In this document: in pieces, positions 18,401-27,115 of the stretch
Numbering within the stretch: the first letter of the stretch is position 1
Layout of the letters: the number at the start of each line of letters is the position of its first letter
NCBI RefSeq assembly: GCF_001653755.1
Contig: NZ_CP015125.1
Span: 1,176,001-1,240,000, forward strand
Reading direction: 5' to 3'
Length of the DNA stretch: 64,000 nt
Source of the DNA: Dokdonia donghaensis DSW-1
GTDB taxonomy: Bacteria; Bacteroidota; Bacteroidia; Flavobacteriales; Flavobacteriaceae
The notes under the pieces: model-generated
The model's database searches: none
Told to the model about the DNA's origin: nothing
The model's input: the letters and a program-made list of their open reading frames with translations, nothing else
Program-made: the position numbers and the translations under genes

Positions 18401-18472
18401 TTACTTGAGCACGTAGGAACAAAACCAAATGTATTCTACCAGACAATGGTACGTAATACAGAAGAAGTATAA
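15401..18472 (+). CDS. actB: Alternative complex III subunit B, molybdopterin-like/iron-sulfur protein
   Basis: 1023 residues. A twin-arginine-type signal lies unusually far in (TTRRDFLKYVGFSTA, R51-R52) and ends in SLAAC70, a lipobox, so the protein is probably exported folded and lipid-anchored. Residues ~75-720 resemble molybdopterin oxidoreductases, but in ACIII this part carries no molybdenum cofactor. The ferredoxin-like part has cysteine sets near 763 (CTGCGACVIAC), 850 (CQHCNHAPCETVCP), 881 (CVGTRYCANNCP) and 938-970 (CSMC...CSNAC), consistent with three [4Fe-4S] and one [3Fe-4S] cluster. The palindrome at 16942 encodes AFAKA at residues 515-519. Confidence 0.94.
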   Translation: MSSNKKYWKSVDELHGDASIEALRQNEFVQEIPTDEFLGDKETLENTETTRRDFLKYVGFSTAAASLAACEGPVVKSVPYVVQPEQIIPGVADYYATTIADGFDFASVLVKTREGRPIKIENNDLAKAGFGANARVHASVLGMYDTKRAQFPTAGGEEVSWTDIDKGVVAALESGKKAVLLTQTFASPSTDKLIGEFIAKYPNVSHVAYDAAGEQFALDAFEIKYGFRALPDYNFGDAEVIVSVGADFLGDWNGGGYDSAYGKSRVPKNGKMSKHYQFEANMSLSGANADVRVPATPSQQKLIVQALAGGSASGLPEGVKAKVAQARKALLAAGSKGLLVTGVQDVSTQRIALDFNEGKVVMDTAKPKLTRSGDARKVMQLVKEMNAGQVGTLIMAGVNPAYSLPNADEFVAGLAKVDVSVACSLRADETAALSTHIAPVPHYLESWGDVQIKMGEVSLQQPTIKEIFNTRQFQQSLLNWMGVDKTYYSYLKETMSSAGVAFNKSVQAGVVETSAFAKAVTASNTSIASDAGLASTLQEGNGGFELTLYTKTSMGDGTQANNPWLQEMPDPLTRCTWDNYLTMSEADAKELGLWFDRSSFFTEARHDANGGLNGHYANVTVNGVTIEKVPVMIQPGQAKGSVGLALGYGRKESIQEEMQTGVNAFPLMQNFQTTQSVTIEKVSGVHEFASVQQHNTLMGRGDIVKETTLEIFNTKDKHFWNAVPEVSKAHIEYEVTSPEVDLWEEFDRSIGHHFNLAIDLNACTGCGACVIACHAENNVPVVGKSEIRRSRDMHWLRIDRYYSSEDTFSEDDTKKEEFDGLGGDKGSLGGFGELEDPAANPQVAFQPIMCQHCNHAPCETVCPVAATSHGRQGQNHMAYNRCVGTRYCANNCPYKVRRFNWFLYNGNDEFDYHMNNDLGRMVINPDVTVRSRGVMEKCSMCIQMTQKTILDAKRDGRKVKDGEFATACSNACTTGALAFGDINDKDSKIAELKEDDRMYHLLEHVGTKPNVFYQTMVRNTEEV
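16942..16957. repeat. 16-bp palindrome, copy 6 (in actB)
   Basis: Exact CGCTTTCGCGAAAGCG, read in frame as AFAKA within ETSAFAKAVTAS. Confidence 0.95.
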
Positions 18473-18505
18473 AACAACTAATCTAAAGACTAATTATATA
18501 GGATT

Positions 18506-20266
18506 ATGGCGCATTACGAAGCACCTATACGAAGACCACTAGTTACCGGAGATAAGACCTATCACGATGTAACATTAGATATCGTTGCTCCAGTGGAGGG
18601 ACGTGCAAATAAATCTTGGTGGCTCGTATTCTCTATCGCACTAGTAGCTTTCTTATGGGGAATAGGCTGTATTATCTATACTGTAACAAACGGTATCGGT
18701 AGTTGGGGTCTAAATAAAACCGTAGGTTGGGCTTGGGATATTACCAACTTTGTATGGTGGGTAGGTATCGGTCACGCAGGAACACTAATTTCTGCAGTAC
18801 TATTATTATTCCGTCAGAAGTGGCGTATGGCAATTAACCGTTCTGCAGAGGCGATGACTATTTTCTCTGTAGTGCAAGCAGGATTATTCCCTATTATACA
18901 TATGGGTCGTCCTTGGTTAGCTTACTGGGTATTACCTATACCTAACCAGTTTGGTTCTTTATGGGTAAACTTTAACTCTCCGCTACTTTGGGATGTATTT
19001 GCAATATCAACGTACCTTTCTGTATCATTAGTTTTCTGGTGGACTGGATTATTACCTGACTTTGCAATGATACGTGATAGAGCTGTTAAGCCATTCCAGA
19101 AGAAAATTTATAGTTTACTTTCATTTGGTTGGTCTGGTAGAGCAAAAGATTGGCAGCGTTTTGAAGAGGTGTCACTTGTTCTTGCGGGACTAGCAACTCC
19201 ACTTGTACTTTCTGTACACACGATTGTATCTTTTGACTTTGCTACATCTGTTATACCAGGATGGCACACCACGATTTTCCCTCCTTACTTTGTTGCGGGA
19301 GCGGTATTCTCAGGGTTTGCAATGGTAAATACACTTCTTATCATAATGCGTAAAGTTGTAAGTCTTGAGGCTTACATTACAATACAGCACATTGAACTTA
19401 TGAATATTGTAATTATGATTACAGGTTCAATAGTAGGTGTAGCTTATATTACTGAGTTATTTATGGCTTGGTACTCTGGGGTTGAATATGAGCAATATGC
19501 ATTCTTAAACAGAGCAACAGGGCCTTATGCTTGGTCTTACTGGGCAATGATGACGTGTAACGTTTTCTCTCCGCAGTTTATGTGGTTCCCAAAATTAAGA
19601 AGATCTATAATGTTCTCTTTTATCATATCAATTGTTGTAAACATTGGGATGTGGTTTGAGCGTTTTGTAATTATCGTGACTTCACTTCACCGTGATTACC
19701 TTCCATCTTCTTGGACGATGTTCTCGCCTACATTTGTAGATATAGGTATCTTCATAGGTACTATAGGATTCTTCTTTGTATTGTTCTTATTATATGCACG
19801 TACATTCCCAGTGATTGCCCAAGCAGAAGTAAAGACTATTATGAAGTCATCTGGAGAGCGTTATAAAAAATTACGTGAGTCTGGACAATCATTGGTAGGT
19901 ACAGGAGCAGATCCTCGTACATCTGGTGGGCCAGTAAAGATTAACCTTGATGGTGCATACATTGCAAAACCTCAAGAGGTTGCCGAAGGTGAAACAGTTA
20001 TTCCAGAAGATACACACGGTAGTGATTCATTAGTGAGCCGTTTAGGAATCTTTGATGCTGCTACTCAAAAGGCAGATGATCTTAAGGTAATTAATGGTAT
20101 AGGACCAAAAATGGAAGAGAAGCTTAACGAGCTAGGAATTTATACGTACGAGCAAGTGGGTAAAATGACTTCTGTTGAGTACAACTTATTAGATAATCTA
20201 ACTGGATCATTTCCTGGTCGCGCAGAGCGTGATGATTGGGCGGGTCAAGCTAACAATCTTAAATAA
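18506..20266 (+). CDS. actC: Alternative complex III subunit C (NrfD/PsrC-like) with a C-terminal helix-hairpin-helix domain
   Basis: 586 residues. The first ~460 residues form the NrfD-like quinone-binding membrane subunit with about ten transmembrane helices (starting near residue 37). After the last helix (FFFVLFLLYARTFPVIAQAEV) comes a hydrophilic linker and, at ~520-586, a segment DLKVINGIGPKMEEKLNELG followed by IYTYEQVGKM, a typical helix-hairpin-helix pattern usually seen in nucleic-acid-binding or protein-protein interaction domains. Such a tail is not part of the minimal ActC. ATG at 18506; six bases separate it from actD. Confidence 0.93.
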   Translation: MAHYEAPIRRPLVTGDKTYHDVTLDIVAPVEGRANKSWWLVFSIALVAFLWGIGCIIYTVTNGIGSWGLNKTVGWAWDITNFVWWVGIGHAGTLISAVLLLFRQKWRMAINRSAEAMTIFSVVQAGLFPIIHMGRPWLAYWVLPIPNQFGSLWVNFNSPLLWDVFAISTYLSVSLVFWWTGLLPDFAMIRDRAVKPFQKKIYSLLSFGWSGRAKDWQRFEEVSLVLAGLATPLVLSVHTIVSFDFATSVIPGWHTTIFPPYFVAGAVFSGFAMVNTLLIIMRKVVSLEAYITIQHIELMNIVIMITGSIVGVAYITELFMAWYSGVEYEQYAFLNRATGPYAWSYWAMMTCNVFSPQFMWFPKLRRSIMFSFIISIVVNIGMWFERFVIIVTSLHRDYLPSSWTMFSPTFVDIGIFIGTIGFFFVLFLLYARTFPVIAQAEVKTIMKSSGERYKKLRESGQSLVGTGADPRTSGGPVKINLDGAYIAKPQEVAEGETVIPEDTHGSDSLVSRLGIFDAATQKADDLKVINGIGPKMEEKLNELGIYTYEQVGKMTSVEYNLLDNLTGSFPGRAERDDWAGQANNLK

Positions 20267-20272
20267 TTAAGT

Positions 20273-20803
20273 ATGGCATCTACAGTTATACACGCAATAT
20301 ACTCTGATGACGACGTTCTAATGAACGCTGTAAAGGAGGTTAGAAAAAAACATCTTCATATTAATGAAGTATATACACCATTCCCTGTACACGGGCTTGA
20401 TAAGGCTATGGGGCTTGCACCTACTCGTCTTGCTATTACTGCCTTTTTATATGGATGTGTGGGAATTACAGTAGCAACATTAATGATGAATTTCATTATG
20501 ATCGAAGACTGGCCACAAAACATAGGTGGTAAGCCATCTTTCAGCTACATTGAGAATATGCCAGCTTTTGTACCTATTATGTTTGAGCTTACGGTATTTT
20601 TTGCAGCTCACTTAATGGTTATTACTTTTTATATGAGAAGTAAATTATGGCCTTTTAAGAAAGCTGAAAATCCAGATGTACGTACTACAGATGATCACTT
20701 CCTTATGGAGATTGATGCAACTGGAAAAGATGGAAAGGAACTTGCAGACTTTTTAGTAACAACTGGAGCTGTAGAGATTAATTTAATTGCAAACGAAGCA
20801 TAA
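20273..20803 (+). CDS. actD: Alternative complex III subunit D (DUF3341)
   Basis: 176 residues with the DUF3341 pattern: an N-terminal soluble part (VIHAIYSDDDVLMNAVKEVR, YTPFPVHGLDKAMGL) and two transmembrane segments near residues 60-82 and 100-122, followed by a soluble tail (DDHFLMEIDATGKDG). Membrane subunit of ACIII with no cofactor. Six bases after actC and nine bases before actE. Confidence 0.93.
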   Translation: MASTVIHAIYSDDDVLMNAVKEVRKKHLHINEVYTPFPVHGLDKAMGLAPTRLAITAFLYGCVGITVATLMMNFIMIEDWPQNIGGKPSFSYIENMPAFVPIMFELTVFFAAHLMVITFYMRSKLWPFKKAENPDVRTTDDHFLMEIDATGKDGKELADFLVTTGAVEINLIANEA

Positions 20804-20812
20804 GTCAACGCA

Positions 20813-21511
20813 ATGAAGAATATATTTAAAATAGCTGTTTTGTTTATCGCTTTTGGCAGTATGATTTCTTGTCAAGATGATAATAAGCCTAACTATCAGT
20901 ATATGCCTAATATGTACGTATCTGTAGGTTATGAAACTTACGGTAAGTATGAGGTGTTTCCTGAAGGGTATGAAGCTTTAAAACCGGCAGAAGGTTCGGT
21001 GATGAGAGGGTGGTTGCCATATGATTATGAAAATACTATTGAAGGAAAAGCTTCCGCGAAAGCGAACCTGAAAAACCCATTACCTTACACAGAGGAGAAT
21101 TATGTTAAGGGTAATGAGTTGTATAACATTTACTGCGGTATCTGTCACGGTGTAAAAGGTGATGGAAAAGGAACATTAGCAAAAAGAGAGAAAATACTAG
21201 GTGTCCCTGCATATAACGATGCTGGTAGAGCTATCACAGAAGGTAGTGTATACCACGTGATGTATTACGGTATTAACTCTATGGGATCTTATGCATCGCA
21301 GATGACAGAAGACGAACTTTGGATGGTTGATCATTACGTAATGGGTCTTAAAGATGCATTAGATGGAAAACCTGAGAGAGCGTTTACAGCAGCAGAAATT
21401 ATTGAGGAAATGACAGAGGGTAAGATTGATACAGATCTTAACGAAGGTGCAGTAGATGCTATACCAGGTCCTGAGTCTGAGCCAATGAATGCAGCAGGTA
21501 ACGAACACTAA
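20813..21511 (+). CDS. actE: Alternative complex III subunit E, monoheme cytochrome c lipoprotein
   Basis: 232 residues. The signal sequence ends in a lipobox, SMISC20, so the mature protein is a lipoprotein. One heme site, YCGICHG (~102-108), with a methionine-containing tail (YGINSMGSYASQM) as likely axial ligand. Before the heme domain, residues 80-84 read ASAKA, encoded by a palindrome copy with one mismatch at 21049. It receives electrons from the ActA/ActB side and donates them to the oxidase. Confidence 0.93.
   Translation: MKNIFKIAVLFIAFGSMISCQDDNKPNYQYMPNMYVSVGYETYGKYEVFPEGYEALKPAEGSVMRGWLPYDYENTIEGKASAKANLKNPLPYTEENYVKGNELYNIYCGICHGVKGDGKGTLAKREKILGVPAYNDAGRAITEGSVYHVMYYGINSMGSYASQMTEDELWMVDHYVMGLKDALDGKPERAFTAAEIIEEMTEGKIDTDLNEGAVDAIPGPESEPMNAAGNEH
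21049..21064. repeat. Degenerate palindrome (one core mismatch) in actE
   Basis: AGCTTCCGCGAAAGCG: one T-to-C change in the left arm breaks the symmetry and turns AFAKA into ASAKA. Confidence 0.75.
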
Positions 21512-21540
21512 TAACTAACGGAACAACCGATATTTAAGAT

Positions 21541-22905
21541 ATGTACACATTATCTAAAAACTTAAAATTATCAGCGATTATCTTTATGGTAGTAGGATTT
21601 GTCCTATTTGCTGTAGATTACGTTTTCTTACCAAAGACAATAGCAGATATTGAAGCAATGCACGCAGGTGATGCCCACGGAGCTGGTCACGGTGATGCAA
21701 CAGTTGCAGATGCTCACGAAGCAGATACACACCACGTAGCACCCGATGATGCACACGCAGAAGAAGGGCACGTAATGACTGAAGAAGAGCATAATGAGCA
21801 CTTACTAGCAGGTTATCAAAATAAACCTTGGTCTGCTGTTTATATTGCTGCTTTTTTCTTCTTTATGATTTCTCTAGGGTGTCTTGCATTCTATGCAGTA
21901 CAATATGCTGCTCAGGCTGGGTGGTCACCTTTGTTACTTAGAGTAATGGAGGGTATAACAGGATATCTTTTACCTGGTAGTATTATAATGTTTGTTTTAC
22001 TAGCATTATCTGGATTCCATTTTAACCATATGTTCCACTGGATGGCAGATGGTATTACTGATCCAGCAAGTGATAATTATGATAAGCTTATTGCTGGTAA
22101 ATCAGGATGGTTAAATGTGCCTTGGTTACTTATAAGAGCTGCCATTTTTATTGCTGGATGGAACATTTACAGATTCTTTGCCGTTAAGTTCTCTAAAGAG
22201 CAGGATGAAGCATCTGATAACAAATCACATAAAAAGTCATTTAAAATCGCAGCTGCATTTTTAGTGTTCTTCTTGTATACGGAATCTATGATGTCTTGGG
22301 ACTGGATTATGTCTATTGACCCACACTGGTTTAGTACGCTATTTGGTTGGTATGTACTCGCAGGTATGATGGTTTGTGGTATTACGACCATAGCACTTGT
22401 TACACTTATACTTAAGGGTGCTGGTTATTTGCAGAACGTAAATGATAGTCATATACACGACCTTGCTAAGTTTATGTTTGGTTTCAGTATTTTCTGGACG
22501 TACTTATGGTTCTCACAGTTTATGCTTATATGGTACTCAAACATACCAGAAGAGGTAACGTATTACATACAGCGTATTGAAGATTATAACTTACCATTCT
22601 TTGGTATGTTAGTAATGAATTTCCTTTTCCCATTATTAATATTAATGAATAGCGATTTCAAACGTGTTAACTGGTTTGTAGTAATGTCTGGTGTAGTAAT
22701 CTTATTAGGTCACTATGTAGACATCTTCAATATGGTTATGCCAGGTACAGTAGGACAAGCTTGGTCGTTTGGATTTGTAGAAATAGGATCACTTATGTTC
22801 TTCTTTGGACTGTTTGTGCTGATTGTTTTCAGTTCACTTACAAAACGTCCTTTAGAGCCTAAGCGTAATCCGCTTATTGAAGAAAGTAAACACTTTCACT
22901 ATTAG
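21541..22905 (+). CDS. actF: Alternative complex III subunit F (NrfD-like membrane subunit)
   Basis: 454 residues, about ten transmembrane helices, paralogous to ActC. The loop after the first helix (residues ~40-90) is strongly enriched in histidine, aspartate and alanine (for example HGAGHGDA, ADTHHVAPDDAHAEEGH), which suggests metal binding or a flexible charged insert. The membrane part includes MMSWDWIMSIDPHWFST, a well-conserved family segment. Followed after 27 bases by coxB, consistent with one transcript for complex III and oxidase. Confidence 0.93.
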   Translation: MYTLSKNLKLSAIIFMVVGFVLFAVDYVFLPKTIADIEAMHAGDAHGAGHGDATVADAHEADTHHVAPDDAHAEEGHVMTEEEHNEHLLAGYQNKPWSAVYIAAFFFFMISLGCLAFYAVQYAAQAGWSPLLLRVMEGITGYLLPGSIIMFVLLALSGFHFNHMFHWMADGITDPASDNYDKLIAGKSGWLNVPWLLIRAAIFIAGWNIYRFFAVKFSKEQDEASDNKSHKKSFKIAAAFLVFFLYTESMMSWDWIMSIDPHWFSTLFGWYVLAGMMVCGITTIALVTLILKGAGYLQNVNDSHIHDLAKFMFGFSIFWTYLWFSQFMLIWYSNIPEEVTYYIQRIEDYNLPFFGMLVMNFLFPLLILMNSDFKRVNWFVVMSGVVILLGHYVDIFNMVMPGTVGQAWSFGFVEIGSLMFFFGLFVLIVFSSLTKRPLEPKRNPLIEESKHFHY

Positions 22906-22932
22906 AATATAGATTAAAGAAGTTAGAAAGCA

Positions 22933-24015
22933 ATGACAGGTTTATTAGCACTCATCGTAGTAATTCTATTTGTAGTCACACTTTGGCAAATGTCAAAGAT
23001 TTTTAAACTATCTCAGTTTAATAAGAAGACCAATAGTGAAAATGCTCAAGTAGCAGACGATAAAGACAACAGAATCAATGGTAAATTGATGTTGATGTTT
23101 ATCACATTTTTATATGCCATAACTATTTACTGTTTCTGGAATTACAGTAAGTTTTATTTGCCAGAACCATCTTCTGAGCACGGAGCAGATTATGACACCT
23201 TGTTATTTATCTCGCTTGCACTTATAATGTTCGTACAAGTAATCACACAGGCATTACTTCATTACTTTGCATATAAGTACTCAGGAAAGAAAGGTCAAAA
23301 AGCATTATTCTATGCAGATAATGATAAGCTAGAGTTTATCTGGACTATTATTCCAGTAATAGTTCTTGCAGGTCTTATTATCTATGGTCTATTTACTTGG
23401 TCAGATATAATGAACTTTGAAGAGGACGAGGATGCTATAGTTGTAGAGTTATATGCAAAGCGTTTCGGTTGGCAAGCACGTTATGCCGGAGAGGATAATA
23501 TCTTAGGTAACGCAAATGTTCGTTTCATTGAAGGAGCAAACACAGTAGGCGTTGATGAAAGTGATGCTGATGCAATGGATGATAAAATTACAACAGAGCT
23601 TCACCTTCCAGTAGGACGCCAGGTAATCTTTAAGTTACGTTCTCAGGATGTATTACACTCTGCTTATATGCCTCACTTTAGAGCGCAAATGAACGTTGTA
23701 CCAGGTATGATAACTCAATTCTCTTTTACTCCATCTAAAACTACTGCAGAGATTCGTGATACGGATTATATGAAAGATAAGATGGCGACTATCAAAGAGA
23801 TTAGAAAAGAAAAAAATAAAGCTTCTATAGCGGCAGGAGATGGTCCAATAGACGCTTATGATGAATTTGACTATTACTTGCTATGTAATAAGATTTGTGG
23901 AGCATCGCACTATAATATGCAGATGAAGATTGTTGTTGAAACTCAAGAAGAATATGACGCTTGGATTGCAACTCAAAAAACATTTGGCAGCTCTATAGCA
24001 GCAGCTCAAGAATAA
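22933..24015 (+). CDS. coxB: Cytochrome c oxidase subunit II
   Basis: 360 residues. An extra N-terminal membrane segment (residues 1-20) precedes the two canonical transmembrane helices (~52-73 and ~133-158). The periplasmic CuA domain has the first histidine in DVLHSAYMPHF and the cluster CNKICGASHYNMQM (~318), supplying two Cys, His and Met ligands. No cytochrome c domain is fused at the C terminus. It accepts electrons from ACIII/cytochrome c and passes them to subunit I. Confidence 0.95.
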   Translation: MTGLLALIVVILFVVTLWQMSKIFKLSQFNKKTNSENAQVADDKDNRINGKLMLMFITFLYAITIYCFWNYSKFYLPEPSSEHGADYDTLLFISLALIMFVQVITQALLHYFAYKYSGKKGQKALFYADNDKLEFIWTIIPVIVLAGLIIYGLFTWSDIMNFEEDEDAIVVELYAKRFGWQARYAGEDNILGNANVRFIEGANTVGVDESDADAMDDKITTELHLPVGRQVIFKLRSQDVLHSAYMPHFRAQMNVVPGMITQFSFTPSKTTAEIRDTDYMKDKMATIKEIRKEKNKASIAAGDGPIDAYDEFDYYLLCNKICGASHYNMQMKIVVETQEEYDAWIATQKTFGSSIAAAQE

Positions 24016-24051
24016 AAACAGAAAAAGAAAAATTAACTAAAGAATCTAGGT

Positions 24052-25875
24052 ATGGCAGCACACGCAGCAACAGCAGATCACGGTCACGATGATCACGAGC
24101 ACCACCACGAGCAAACGTTTATAACGAAATATATCTTTAGTACTGATCACAAGATGATCTCAAAGCAGTATTTAATTACTGGTTTGATAATGGGTATTAT
24201 AGGTATTGGGATGTCATTGATATTCCGTTTACAGCTGGCTTGGCCAGATCACCAATTTACTATCTATGAAGTACTCTTAGGAGACTGGGGTAAAGACGGT
24301 GTAATGGATCCAAACATTTATCTTGCACTTATTACTATACACGGTACCATAATGGTATTCTTTGTACTTACAGCAGGTCTGAGTGGTACTTTTAGTAACT
24401 TATTGATTCCACTTCAGATTGGAGCGAGAGATATGGCTTCTGGATTCCTTAATATGGTATCTTACTGGCTGTTCTTCCTTTCTTCTGTAATAATGGTATT
24501 ATCATTATTTGTAGAGTCAGGACCAGCAGCAGCAGGTTGGACTATCTATCCACCGTTATCTGCACTTCCTAACAGTATACCTGCTTCAGGAATGGGTATG
24601 ACATTGTGGTTAGTAGCGATGGCAATATTTATTGCATCATCACTATTAGGTTCACTTAACTATGTTGTTACAGTACTTAACCTTCGTACAAAGGGGATGA
24701 CTATGACAAGATTACCACTTACAATATGGGCATTCTTTGTGACTGCTATTATCGGTGTGGTTTCTTTCCCAGTACTTCTATCTGCAGCTTTAATGCTTAT
24801 TATGGATAGAAGCTTTGGTACATCATTCTTCTTATCTGATATTTATATTGGAGGAGAAGTATTACATAACTCTGGTGGTTCACCAGTATTATTTGAGCAC
24901 CTTTTCTGGTTCTTAGGTCACCCTGAGGTATACATTGTATTATTACCAGCACTAGGTATCTCATCAGAGATAATATCTACAAACGCACGTAAACCTATAT
25001 TTGGTTACCGAGCGATGATTGCTTCTATTTTAGCAATTGCGTTCTTATCAACTATTGTATGGGGTCACCATATGTTTATTTCAGGGATGAACCCATTCTT
25101 GGGATCTGTATTTACATTTACAACCCTATTAATTGCAATACCATCTGCAGTGAAAGCTTTTAACTATATCACAACCTTGTGGAAGGGTAACCTTCAGTTC
25201 AACCCTGGTATGCTTTTCTCAGTAGGATTAGTTTCTACCTTTATTTCTGGTGGACTTACGGGTATCATACTTGGAGATTCAACGTTAGATATAAACGTAC
25301 ACGATACGTATTTTGTAGTAGCTCACTTCCACTTAGTAATGGGTATCTCTGCATTATATGGACTTTTTGCAGGTGTGTATCACTGGTTCCCAAAAATGTT
25401 TGAAGGTAAAATGATGAACAAGAACCTAGGTTACGTTCACTTCTGGATTACAGTTATTGGAGCTTATGGTATTTTCTTCCCAATGCACTTTATCGGTATG
25501 GCAGGATTGCCTAGACGTTACTATACAAATTCAGCGTTCCCATATTTTGATGATCTTGTAGATGTAAACAAAGCGATATCTATTTTTGCTTTCATTACAG
25601 CAGCTGCACAGTTAGTATTCTTATACAACTTCATACACTCAATGTTCTATGGAAAAGTAGGCTCTAAGAACCCTTGGAAATCAAACACATTAGAGTGGAC
25701 AACAGATCACAAGCACATACACGGTAACTGGGCAGGTGCAATTCCTGAAGTACACCGCTGGCCATATGATTATTCTAAGTTGAATAAGGATGAGTCAGAT
25801 TATGTAATTGCTGGTCAAGATTATGTACCGCAAACAGTTCCTCTTCAAGACAATGAAGAAGAAATGCATCACTAG
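24052..25875 (+). CDS. coxA: Cytochrome c oxidase subunit I
   Basis: 607 residues, twelve or more transmembrane helices. CuB and heme ligands are visible: HPEVY (~290) with the Tyr of the His-Tyr crosslink, WGHHMFISG (~338) and VVAHFHLVMG (~423). The N terminus is very rich in histidine (HAATADHGHDDHEHHHEQ), like the loop in actF. Reduces oxygen to water and pumps protons. A terminator follows 37 bases after the stop, so subunits III and IV are not in this operon; they lie at 53441-55529. Confidence 0.96.
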   Translation: MAAHAATADHGHDDHEHHHEQTFITKYIFSTDHKMISKQYLITGLIMGIIGIGMSLIFRLQLAWPDHQFTIYEVLLGDWGKDGVMDPNIYLALITIHGTIMVFFVLTAGLSGTFSNLLIPLQIGARDMASGFLNMVSYWLFFLSSVIMVLSLFVESGPAAAGWTIYPPLSALPNSIPASGMGMTLWLVAMAIFIASSLLGSLNYVVTVLNLRTKGMTMTRLPLTIWAFFVTAIIGVVSFPVLLSAALMLIMDRSFGTSFFLSDIYIGGEVLHNSGGSPVLFEHLFWFLGHPEVYIVLLPALGISSEIISTNARKPIFGYRAMIASILAIAFLSTIVWGHHMFISGMNPFLGSVFTFTTLLIAIPSAVKAFNYITTLWKGNLQFNPGMLFSVGLVSTFISGGLTGIILGDSTLDINVHDTYFVVAHFHLVMGISALYGLFAGVYHWFPKMFEGKMMNKNLGYVHFWITVIGAYGIFFPMHFIGMAGLPRRYYTNSAFPYFDDLVDVNKAISIFAFITAAAQLVFLYNFIHSMFYGKVGSKNPWKSNTLEWTTDHKHIHGNWAGAIPEVHRWPYDYSKLNKDESDYVIAGQDYVPQTVPLQDNEEEMHH

Positions 25876-25912
25876 AGATGTCATAACATAAATCATACTT
25901 TTATGATTGCTT

Positions 25913-25941
25913 AAAACCCATTCTTAACGAGTGGGTTTTTT
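25913..25941 (+). terminator. Terminator of the act-cox operon
   Basis: AAAACCCA pairs with TGGGTTTT and is followed by T. A palindrome copy lies eight bases further on. Confidence 0.8.
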
Positions 25942-25948
25942 AGTTTTG

Positions 25949-25964
25949 CGCTTTCGCGAAAGCG
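25949..25964. repeat. 16-bp palindrome, copy 7 (intergenic)
   Basis: Exact CGCTTTCGCGAAAGCG just after the coxA terminator. Confidence 0.95.
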
Positions 25965-26028
25965 TAACATTATCCTTTATTAGTCTTAAATGGAAGGGTG
26001 CTGTAAAGTTTCAAACAAGACAATTTCT

Positions 26029-26036
26029 TATCTTTG
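26029..26036 (+). promoter_or_regulatory. Candidate -7 promoter box of ruvB
   Basis: TATCTTTG matches TAnnTTTG 19 bases before the ATG of ruvB. No clear -33 TTG at the expected spacing. Confidence 0.5.
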
Positions 26037-26055
26037 ATAGAAATCACCTAGACGT

Positions 26056-27078
26056 ATGAATGAGCACTTGGATCCTACAAATGAAGGTTACTCAAGAGAA
26101 GAAGTAGATATTGAGAAAGCGTTAAGACCTTTATCGTTTGACGACTTTGCAGGACAAGATCAAGTGCTTGAAAATCTCAAGGTTTTTGTACAAGCGGCAA
26201 ATCTTAGAGGAGAGGCATTAGATCACACCCTCTTTCACGGTCCTCCAGGTCTTGGTAAAACTACCCTTGCAAATATTCTTGCAAACGAACTTGGGGTAAA
26301 TATTAAGATAACCTCTGGCCCTGTTCTAGACAAGCCTGGTGATCTCGCTGGATTACTTACTAATCTAGATGAGCGTGATGTGCTATTTATAGATGAGATA
26401 CATAGACTTAGTCCTATAGTAGAAGAGTATTTATACTCGGCTATGGAGGATTATCGTATAGATATAATGATTGAGACGGGGCCAAATGCACGTACCGTTC
26501 AGATAGACCTTGCGCCTTTTACACTTGTAGGAGCAACTACACGTTCAGGACTTCTTACAGCGCCTATGCGCGCACGTTTTGGTATATCTAGTAGGTTGCA
26601 ATATTATACAACAGAACTTCTTACAACCATCGTACAGCGTAGCTCTAGTATACTAGGTGTGCCTATCTCAATGGAAGCTGCTATAGAGATAGCTGGTAGA
26701 AGTCGTGGTACACCTCGTATAGCAAATGCCTTATTGCGTAGAGTGCGTGACTTTGCACAAATAAAAGGGAATGGTAGTATCGATATTAAGATTGCTAAGT
26801 ATAGCCTTGAAGCACTTCACGTAGATGCTCACGGGCTGGATGAGATGGATAATAAAATACTAGCTACGATTATAGATAAGTTTAAAGGCGGGCCTGTGGG
26901 ACTCACTACACTTGCCACAGCCGTTTCTGAAAGCGCCGAAACTATTGAGGAGGTTTACGAACCTTTTTTAATACAGCAAGGTTTTATTATGCGTACTCCA
27001 AGAGGACGTGAAGTTACAGAGGATGCATACAAGCATCTAGGTAGAGTAAAAGGCCCTGTGCAGGGAGGTCTGTTTTAG
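26056..27078 (+). CDS. ruvB: Holliday junction branch migration helicase RuvB
   Basis: 340 residues. AAA+ ATPase that drives branch migration with RuvA (encoded at 37732). Walker A GPPGLGKTT (~66), Walker B LFIDEIHRL (~115), sensor 1 LVGATTRSGLLTAPMRARFG, and the C-terminal winged-helix DNA-binding domain (GPVGLTTLA ... QGFIMRTPRGR). Normal length. Followed after 37 bases by the P450 gene. Confidence 0.97.
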   Translation: MNEHLDPTNEGYSREEVDIEKALRPLSFDDFAGQDQVLENLKVFVQAANLRGEALDHTLFHGPPGLGKTTLANILANELGVNIKITSGPVLDKPGDLAGLLTNLDERDVLFIDEIHRLSPIVEEYLYSAMEDYRIDIMIETGPNARTVQIDLAPFTLVGATTRSGLLTAPMRARFGISSRLQYYTTELLTTIVQRSSSILGVPISMEAAIEIAGRSRGTPRIANALLRRVRDFAQIKGNGSIDIKIAKYSLEALHVDAHGLDEMDNKILATIIDKFKGGPVGLTTLATAVSESAETIEEVYEPFLIQQGFIMRTPRGREVTEDAYKHLGRVKGPVQGGLF

Positions 27079-27115
27079 AAACATTCTATTTTAAATTATT
27101 ATATAAAAGCACCCT

